A program made the position numbers and the translations under genes. Shown one piece after another: positions 55,941-64,000 of a stretch of DNA of 64,000 nucleotides. The stretch is from Artemisia argyi (lineage: Eukaryota > Streptophyta > Magnoliopsida > Asterales > Asteraceae), in the NCBI GenBank assembly GCA_030686995.1, contig CM060691.1:88347055-88411054 (forward strand). Reading direction: 5' to 3'. The notes beneath the pieces are model-generated. The model was given only the letters and a program-made list of their open reading frames with translations. It was not told the DNA's origin and ran no database searches. Each line of letters starts with the position of its first letter. Position 1 is the stretch's first letter.

Positions 55941-58900
55941 TGTCACACCCCCAAAATCGAGTCCAGCGGAAGCATACATGTAGCTGGGGTGTAACTCAAT
56001 TCGTATTACAACACAAGTACAAAAATGGTTTTCACTTCAATCATTTTGAATAAAATTGTTCAACCAAAAGTGTTGAATTTACATTGTGAAAAGTAGTGCG
56101 GAATTAGGCCCTTAAATAGTTTAAAACGGTCCCCAAACGAATATCAGAGTCTTCTATGACCATGCCATGCCCTGCCAAAACCTCCAGTAGCGTGCCATTG
56201 CTTAATACCTGAAAATACATGCTAAAGTGTCAACACGAGGTTGGTGAGTTCATAGAGTCTTGTGAAAAAGAATGTAATGCATATGAATGAAGATTTCCCA
56301 GCAAAGGCATCGTAAATCCACTCAGTTACAAGTCCCGCCATAAAAGACTTGTAACCTGTGTGTTTACGACCCACTGCCAAATATGATTTAGTTTACGTGA
56401 ATAAAAGAAATACTTGTATCTAAATTCAAAGATAAATATAGCAAAACTGCTATATAAATAATTCTGACAATAAGGCCATATGATAAATCCGTCAAGTAAG
56501 GAAACAACAATATTACGTTTGACATCACAGTCAAGTGGGGAAACCACAATATTACGTTTGACGTCACAACCAAGTGGGGAAACCACAATACGTTTGACAT
56601 CACAGCCAAGTGGGTAACCCACAATATTACATTTGACATCACAGCCAAGTTGGGGAAACCACAATATTACAATGAGGTCATATGATAATTCAGTCAAGTG
56701 GAGAAACCTGCAATATTACGTTTGACATCACAGTCAAGTGGGGAAACCACAATACGTTTGACATCACATCCAAGTGGGGAAACCACAATACTACATTTGA
56801 CATATTTGAACAATTGGTGACCATGAGGTCATATAAACAGGGACGACAAATCTCATGAAATGCAGGTAATCAAACATATCAATGAAATACAGGTAATCAA
56901 ACATATCCATGAAATACAGGAAATCAAACATACCAATGAAATACAGGTAATCAAACATACCAATGAAATACAGGTAATCAACCATGTAAAGCGAGTAATG
57001 CATTTAAGTAAAACAAGCATGTATTCTCCCCCAAAGAGTTTACCAAAACAATAAAAAAGTAGGGGCTATGACTCACTTGGAGTGATAGCTACGATGACAA
57101 AAGTGGATACACTAAAAATGAGGCACGATCTCTATCCGCAACCTAATATGAATGATATGGTCTAATGTAAGAAATGAAATGATGTTACACATGAAAATAC
57201 ATATGTTATCGATACCACTCGTGAAACTTGAAAATAACGTTTATCGTCGAAAAATACATTTTTGACGTCTCGTTAAGTTAATAAACACTTCTCATGTAAA
57301 TATATTGAAACGGTACTCCGCGATCCTCGTTTGGTGTTTTATCGGTAAATATAATGTTTTCGTCATAAAATGACACTTTTAATAACTTGAAAATATGCTT
57401 AAATGGCTTCGCAAAACTAGTCACAAAATATTATACGTTAAGTGTTAGTGATGAAACTCAGCGTTTTTGAAAACCTTGCAATAATGTCTAGAAGTCATGT
57501 CATTTAACTTTTGACCATACGGGTCTCGGCGGTTAAGAAATACGGCTTTCAATGTCGTTACTTGAAAAATATAGTTTTCAACACTTAGCAACTTTTATGA
57601 CCAAAGCGGTCAATTTATTATAAGTTTTGTCGGGTTTCAAACATGTATATCTTGGTCGTTATGAACTCGTTTTCTACGTTTTTTATATCCCCGGAATCGT
57701 GGGGCAACATACTAACATATTTTTAGTAGTCCGGTGTATCTAGGTTACGTTAAATGTCTCATTTTGCCCACAAAAGTTTATCCAAAAGCACACTATATTT
57801 CTGAAAATAACTTTTAGTCGTTAAACTTCGGAAAATCATATCTCCTTCATTTTAAACTCGTTTTTATCAAAACTTTCGGCCATAGTTTCGTCTTTGAATG
57901 TATTTTTTAAATCTTTGGCCCAAAAGTAACCCCAAGCTACTGAGTTTACCACGTTTTCAAAATAGGGACAGTATGTATTTATATTGTTCAAAACTTGGTT
58001 TCCTAGTTACTAACTTGTATAAAAATCTTCCAATCAACTTCAATACAACCCTTAATCTACCATACACCTTTTTAGGGTGTCATGGAGTCCTAAACATCAA
58101 CAACCTTGGTGGATCTCTTGAGATTACTAGTGAAATTTATAGATCTAGTGTTAAAGATTGTTTATGTGCAAAGTGGTATCTAAAACATAAGTAAGTTGCA
58201 TTACCAACTAGTATATCTTGAAAATACATAAACATATAAAGTAAATGAAAGTATGAAAGGATCATAAAGATATTTTTGAAGCTTACTTGCAATATTGGAA
58301 TGATTTGATGAGAAAATGTATAATAACATATGGTCTTTACCACAAAACCCTAACTAGATCATAACTAGGACTTGATTAAACACTTGAGCTTCAAAAATTT
58401 ATGGATTCTTCTTATGGTTGTGTTCTTGGCCGATCATACACACGGAGAGGAGAGAAATAAGAACTTTTCTTGAGTTACTTGCATTATGAATGAGGAAATA
58501 TCTTTGTATACGGATATATATATTATTATTAGACAAAAAGTACAAGTCATAAATGAAGTTAGTAGGAAAATTTCAATTGTTGTAAGGGATTGAAAAGGGG
58601 GGGGGGGGTGTGGAAATGGTGATGGGTAGAAGAGTTTTGCAAGAAACATTGACTTTTTGTGTAGATTATATTGAATATTATTAGTTTTAGGGAATACCGG
58701 GTACCGAGTTTGCTAGAAATAAAGTTTAACGGTACCAAATAAAACGTGATTACGTTGTAAAAATTATGAAATTACTTTCCTGATGAAAATCGGGTGTTAA
58801 AATAATTATCGGGTTGAAATATTGCAAACCGATGTAATTTTAGGCGTTTACCGAAAAGTATAGCAAATGATTTCAAAACACCAGGTAAATTAATAATATA

Positions 58901-59421
58901 ATTTTTATATTATTACAATGAGTGTGAAAATATTTTAGGATCATAGTCGGGAGTGTCGTGTATACGTTAGTAGTAAAAACTGAGTGGTAACGTTAATTAC
59001 AAATTAATCATACGTAAATGGAAATAATGCATATCCGTGCATGATCTAAAGTGCCGATGACGTTACTGATGATATGTAGACTACTCTAGTCTATATGACG
59101 AGTCCTTACTGATGATGCATGAATAAGCAGCTAAACCAAACTGGTTACGCGAATTTGAATACCCGTAAACTAGATTTACGAAATGATGAACGACAATCGT
59201 GAATAGTTATTTCCTTCCGGGAATGAATAGTGTCATATGAATAGTAAAATTTTTGAACGTTTCTCGGAATTTCAAACTAACTCCGAAAATGATGAATAGT
59301 AAAATGATGAATAGTGATCGATGAATAGTAAATAATGAATAGTAATGATGAATAGTAACTTCCGAGATGAATAATGAAATTTCGACGTTTGAAAAAGGAC
59401 CTGAAATTACGAGTTGTGACA
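55941..59421 (-). repeat. G3 5' LTR
   Basis: Counterpart of 50035-53516. Compared with it, it carries extra sequence at about 57195-57235 and 57415-57435 and fewer 39-bp units; arrays at about 56500-56800 and 56855-56985, G run at about 58597-58607, GAATAGT array at 59207-59362. Confidence 0.95.
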
Positions 59422-59426
59422 GAGTA

Positions 59427-59515
59427 GTTTATCGTAAAGTATGTAAAAATTCAAGTGTAAGGGGAACGTATATCCCCTATGATGTATTATTTTGGATGGT
59501 AGGGTAAAAGTGTAT

Positions 59516-59551
<36 letters not shown>

Positions 59552-60152
59552 AAAAATTAAGAAAAAGAAAAAAAAAATATAGAAAAATGAAAAAGAGAAA
59601 AACATACAGACTACCATCCCGTTTGATTCTATGTTTGTTTTATGTTTTTGTTATTTTTGATTCATTAGTTTAGGTTGAGTCTAGTCTTGGCTTAGCAACG
59701 CTATGCTATACATGTAATTAACCAAGATGATTAACTCACCACCAGTAAATATTGCCTTTATCCAAGAAAACCGTCTATTACATATCCCTACACCTAACGT
59801 TATAACCCTTTAAAAGATATCTTTGATAGTTTATCCTAGGTTCTTACGCCAAGTGGTGGAGGTTTGATCCTTTCCCAAGCCTATGGTGATCTATTTGCTA
59901 TGACAGGTAGTGAGAGATGTTTTCCATTTTCATATTGTGATATATACTTTATTACACCCGAGAGATGTGAGTATCTAAACACTATTTGTGAGGTGCTAGT
60001 GTATGACCTCCGTGCTTGCTTTTGGTTTTTAGTTGAATGATTATTTGTTGTATTTACTTTTATATTAGTGTTAAATGACCCCTAACTTGTATTTTGATTA
60101 GAATAAAAGTGCATTTGCTTGAGGGCAAGCAAATCTCAAGTGTAAGGGTATT
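59427..60152 (+). other. A1 interior right of G3, non-coding
   Basis: Contains a 31-nt A run (59518-59548) and ends in the purine-rich TCAAGTGTAAGGGTATT just before the LTR, presumably the polypurine tract. No gene was seen. Confidence 0.6.
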
Positions 60153-61548
60153 TGATGAGGCGAAAAGTATACCGCTTTTAAAGGGTCAATCGTTCCTTTT
60201 GTCATTTTAGGTACTTTTGAGGAGAAATCTGGAAAAGGAAGCATTTCGGACGTTTTTGGAGCATAAAAGTGAAGAAAACGGCAAAGTCTCAAATTCCTTG
60301 CTGGGAACAGTACCTGACGGCGTCAAGAATCTACAGGTGACGGCGTCAAGAGTTACAAAAGAGGTGGATATGGAACTTATAACGTGACGGCCCAGAGAGT
60401 TTTCAAGCTTATGGCCTGAAGGCGTCACCTAGGCTGTCAGGGTCCAAATACTAGTGACGGCCCAGAGTATTTCTACACATGAAGGCGTCACAAATGGATC
60501 TATGCAATACGTTTTTATCATGGCGGCGAGTTGACGGTGTCACAAGTTAATACATGACGCCGTCAAGATGTAAACTCTATATATAGTTTTCCAATTTTCA
60601 TTCATTAGTGTGCAACTTTGATGGAATAAACCCTATACGAATTTTATCAGTTTTTCAAGAGTTTCAACCCCTTGATTCTTCCATGTTCAATTGAAGATAA
60701 TTACTTATCTAAATCATTCAATATGTCTATGTGTTGTGTGATTATATCTTACGCTTGTCTTCTCTTTAACATGGTAGGCTAGATCTTTATTGTGTTTGCT
60801 TAGATGTAGTGAAACCTAGATGTTGATTATGGGTTGATTGTTTGTTTATAATTGTTATGGATGATTGTATTCGATGTTAGGCTTAAGAAAACTGGTAGAC
60901 TTCCATTGGTAACTTGCTTGAACGTCTTAAGAAACATGATCGGAGGTGTACTACGATTTTTGGTTGCATTTAATGCGTAAGAGAATTCTAATGATTCCAT
61001 ATTAGGAGCTTCTAACGGCTCGACATTGGAGTGAAGTAGGATCTTATAGAGTTAGGGAATATTGTACCCGGCCCTACGACTAGTACTAAGGAATATGACT
61101 CATCATCCATGCAATTGTAACAAGCTAATCAACCTGTAAAAGATATCTAGGGAGTAATGAAATCAAAGTAAACACAACTTTCCTCATTATTGTTTCTACC
61201 ACATTAGTATGCTAGTTTTATTTTCATTTCTTTTATTTTATTTTGATTGCATCTTTAGTTAGTTGGGTTAGTTGGCTAGCAACTATTTCCGCCCACTCCT
61301 TCAAAACCGAGATTTTACTTGCTTTCCTTAAAATATAAAAATACGAAAAGAATCATCTCTCACCTCTAGACCTAGTTTAGTAGGCTCTAATCCTAGCGAA
61401 ACTATTCCTGAGTTGAACGATCAATCCCCCGGTACTTGTCACTATACTATACTACAACGATCAGGTACACTGCCTAGTGGGGGTTGTAAGCTTCTCGAGA
61501 TCCCTTAAGAGGTAAAACCTGTTGCGAGGGCGTAATTCCCACGTATCA
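60153..61548 (+). repeat. A1 3' LTR
   Basis: Matches 45776-47216 except for about 42 bp missing near the start. Palindrome array at 60315-60565 (exact TGACGGCGTCA at 60315 and 60338; TGAAGGCGTCA at 60417 and 60480; TGACGCCGTCA at 60555) and TATATATA at 60578-60585. Confidence 0.95.
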
Positions 61549-61553
61549 GGCCG

Positions 61554-62953
61554 CAATAACGCCATATGCAAATCATGTGTAGAATGTGAATCAGGGTAAT
61601 ATGAATCACTAGTGTTCGTATGTATGATAAGAAAGTGAACGATCCCCAAGAAAAATGTCTTTTCGTTCGTTTACTACCTAAACATGAAAAACGGCTTGGT
61701 ACCCAGATTCTCATGGGTCCGAGATGGTTAGTTGAGGACATCCATTGAATTTAAGTGCACATGATGAGGATGTCGCCGAGGTGTACAATAATTCATCAAT
61801 AGTTTGTTTAACTAACAAACAATGACTTTCTTGACTTGAGTAATTAATAATGGATGCAAATAATATTAATTCTAAATTTCTCTACTAGGTTTTACAAATT
61901 TTATTTGTCTTGATATATTTGTTGAAGGATCATTTACATTAAATCCTAAACAGGTTTTGTCATTAAATGCTTTTGAATATTAAGTAGATATTTTAAAGAT
62001 TTAGAACTATTTTCAAATTTAGCTAATATTTTGCTTTTTCATTTTCCATTTTAATTTCATGTTTGTAGACTTGACATTTTTTACATTCAAGATCAATTTC
62101 AATATTACTTTCAAGTCTAGACATTTTATCTTCTAAAATTATTTCTTTTTCAAAGTTATTTCCAACGGATATTGAAGATTCATTTTTAAAAATGATTTTT
62201 GAGTCTATGTAAATTGATCATAGCATAAATGTTTGGTTTCGGATTATACCTTATTTGTAGTCACACAATCTTCACATGCTATATGATGATCAATTTCATC
62301 GTCCATGTCACTCTATGTTTGATTTGTGAGTTCGCTTAGATCTTGGCACAGGTAGTCCTTGCCATCAATACCTGTATTTAAATTTGTTTGAATATCTTCA
62401 CAAGCCATATTTTCATCATCTTCTTCATCCTTGTCGCTCCAAGATTTATTTACACACTTTCTTCGGATTTGGCTCATGTATTCTTCGTTATATATATTGA
62501 TACCTTCAATGATCACATTTGAACTAGTAGTACTTGTGTTTATTTCAACTAAATATTTATCTATCAAATTTTCTAGAGTGACTAATTCTTGAGCAACATC
62601 AAGTTTATTATCTTTGGTTTTACATTTCATTTGGTGAAAATTTAAAAGATATTTCCAAATATCATTTGCCGTTTTACAAAAGAATACTCTTTCGTATTCA
62701 ACTCTTGGAAGTGTTTTGTAAATAACTAATTTAGATTTAGTATTTTTATCGATCTTTGTTTGAAGATGATTATATTGATTTTCAAAATCCATTTTAGTTG
62801 GTTGAAGATCACCAATTGAAATGATATGTCAAAGATCAAGATATATTGATTTCACAAAATTTTCAAATTTATTTTTCCATTCAAGAAAATGATCATTTTT
62901 AAATAATGGTGGTTGTTGCGTAAATTCCCCTTATAAATATTTTCCAAATTCCA
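61554..62953 (-). pseudogene. S1 gag, heavily decayed
   Basis: Copia Gag remnant. The N-terminal region (62953-62793) shows PPLFKNDHFLEWKNKFENFV with stops. A 159-codon open piece (62792-62313) has YERVFFCKTANDIW, the same block as in S2 gag, then an acidic region (SDKDEEDDENMACEDIQTN). Further on, a Glu/Lys/Leu coiled-coil-like stretch (about 62190-62000) and GPMRIWVP near 61710, the usual gag-pol linker phrase, are visible. A zinc knuckle was not found. The A1 insertion truncates it at 61553. Confidence 0.75.
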
Positions 62954-63007
62954 TAGATCGTTACAAGTTTTAAAATACAATATATTTTAAAAATCTTGCT
63001 AGACGTG

Positions 63008-63022
63008 GCTCTTGATACCAAT
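63008..63022 (-). other. S1 primer-binding site
   Basis: The minus strand reads ATTGGTATCAAGAGC, adjacent to the LTR start at 63023. Confidence 0.85.
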
Positions 63023-63209
63023 TGTGGAAAACTAGAAGGGGGGTTAAATAGTTTTACGTCTTTTTCATTTTATAAAAGTTTGCTTCTAAAGGATAGATTC
63101 AAATTACAAAAACTTTGATAAAAAATATAGATATAATTTTGTTCACAATTGTTGTATGAACACTACTTATTTAGATTGTTGAGTGGAAATTATAATTTTA
63201 TTTATCACA

Positions 63210-63290
<81 letters not shown>

Positions 63291-64000
63291 TTATGGTTTG
63301 TTTATATGAAATTAATGTTGTGAATGGAACCTAGTTTGATCTTTATGTGGAATCAATATATGCACAACACAAGCTATTATAAATATATACGAAACGTTAA
63401 TAAGTAAGTAAGCAAAGAGTGAGAGATTGAAAGATCAAACCGAGAGACAAAGGATTTATAGTGGTTCGGCTACAAGGACACCTTCCTTGCCCTACTCCAC
63501 TCCCCGCCCGAGCTCGAGAGTTTTCTTCACTAAGTCAATAATCTCCCTTATGGTGGAGAAAACCGTACACACCTTAGCTTACACCAATTTAACGACACAA
63601 AGCTAAATGTCGAGTTCTAATCGTAGCTAGAACCAATCTCACAACTACAATCACACCACAACTTCTTCACACCCTTTCACGCCTTCTACACTTCTACACT
63701 TCTTCACAACTCTTGTTACTTCACGCCTTCACAACTTCTATCTATTCACTACTTCAATGGTTTTGCTACTTCACAACTTCTAGGCTTCTAAATTTTCACA
63801 ACTTCAATACTTCTATCTCTCTACTTGAGGGCCTTTATCTATATACCACTACAAGGATTCTTCTACTTTAAAAGCTTCTATGTCTTCTATACTTCAAAGC
63901 TTCTATGTCTCCACACCTTCTAGTCTTCAATGTCTTCTCAACTTTGAGGCTTCAACTTCTTTACTACTTCGAGGCTTCTATACTACTATAAGGCTTCTTT
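63023..64000 (-). repeat. S1 5' LTR, continues off the right edge
   Basis: Begins TGTGGAAAACTAGAAG as in S2, then diverges. It contains a (TA)n tract (63212-63288), the shared block GTGGTTCGGCTACAAGGACA (about 63461) and a CT-rich stretch of CTTCTACACTTC-type words (63660-64000). Its relation to the S1 3' LTR piece cannot be tested within the window. Confidence 0.8.
63212..63288. repeat. (TA)n microsatellite, S1 5' LTR
   Basis: A TA run of about 77 bp. Confidence 0.95.

Larger units (their letters stand above)
50035..59421 (-). mobile_element. Gypsy element G3 (chromovirus-like), defective
   Basis: Flanked by the duplication GAGTA (50030-50034 and 59422-59426). On the minus strand: 5' LTR 59421-55941, primer-binding site 55937-55926, 2.4 kb of decayed interior, polypurine tract, 3' LTR 53516-50035. 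Both LTRs are about 3.48 kb with TGTCACA...TGTGACA ends. Only integrase-end relics of pol are recognisable; gag, protease and reverse transcriptase are gone. LTR differences are modest, including two indels of about 20-45 bp. Confidence 0.93.
45776..61548 (+). mobile_element. Athila-like Gypsy element A1, non-autonomous, split by G3
   Basis: Flanked by the duplication GGCCG (45771-45775 and 61549-61553). The LTRs are 1441 bp (45776-47216) and 1396 bp (60153-61548); the second lacks about 42 bp near its start. The primer-binding site TGGCGCTGCTGCCAGGGA is a variant of the tRNA-Asp-type site used by Athila/Tat elements (from memory). After removing G3 the interior is about 3.5 kb with one decayed gag/protease-like frame and no polymerase, so it depended on another element. 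Lineage placement is moderate. Confidence 0.9.
18414..64000 (-). mobile_element. Outer sirevirus S1, pol-less, split by nested insertions
   Basis: Once S2 (19897-43332) and A1 (45776-61548) are removed using their target duplications, the minus strand reads: 5' LTR (from beyond 64000 to 63023), primer-binding site, degenerate gag (62953-61554), about 2.3 kb holding an accessory region (45770-43338 plus 19896-19702), polypurine tract and 3' LTR (19235-18414, cut by a Gypsy LTR). The order is that of one sirevirus, but no protease, integrase or reverse transcriptase is present between gag and the accessory ORF. That this is a single element is inferred from contiguity at the two insertion sites. 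LTR identity cannot be tested because the two visible LTR pieces barely overlap. Confidence 0.65.

Noticed and set aside
4952..64000. S0 3' LTR and the LTR at 63023 as two ends of one giant element
   Set aside because: They share blocks but diverge strongly within a few hundred bases, more than expected for one LTR pair; contiguity favours pairing 63023 with S1 instead.

Overview
This is a repeat-dense, AT-rich stretch of plant nuclear DNA made almost entirely of nested transposable elements. I see no host gene, no rRNA or tRNA gene and no CRISPR array. The Copia and Gypsy coding remnants resemble, from memory of the families, elements common in Asteraceae genomes (tansy, chrysanthemum or lettuce type). 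The family assignment is a moderate-confidence inference; the plant assignment is firm (spliced plant introns, plant LTR-retrotransposon lineages, a MULE).

Layout, left to right. (1) 1-4951: 5' end of a minus-strand Gypsy element, G1 (broken gag, primer-binding site, 3.3-kb LTR), abutting the 3' LTR of sirevirus-like Copia S0 (4952-6543), followed by a decayed S0 interior to about 11.17 kb. (2) About 11.18-18.08 kb: a plus-strand Tork-type Copia, T1, with a broken pol, a long 3' non-coding tail and its 3' LTR; then 336 bp of a Gypsy LTR end. (3) 18414 to beyond the window: the outer minus-strand sirevirus S1, which keeps gag and an accessory ORF but has no visible pol. Into S1 went S2 (19897-43332, 5-bp target duplication TGGAG) and, separately, an Athila-like element A1 (45776-61548, duplication GGCCG). 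S2 in turn holds a 4.9-kb MULE (25537-30440, 9-bp duplication) inside its RNase H region and a pol-less Gypsy-type element G2 (33913-40825, duplication AACTT) inside its gag region. A1 holds Gypsy element G3 (50035-59421, duplication GAGTA).

Most coding regions are pseudogenes. Readable exceptions are the S2 accessory ORF-B and, within the MULE, a small GRF zinc-finger gene convergent to the broken transposase gene. The two most unusual observations are: (a) a short GC-rich palindromic cassette, reiterated inside each sirevirus, that sits just upstream of the TATA box in the LTRs and also upstream of accessory genes, where it appears to form internal promoters, with a leader intron in one case; and (b) the two-gene, convergent architecture of the MULE.

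Boundaries of S2, G2, G3, A1 and the MULE rest on exact target-site duplications read from the sequence. Percent identities are by-eye estimates only.
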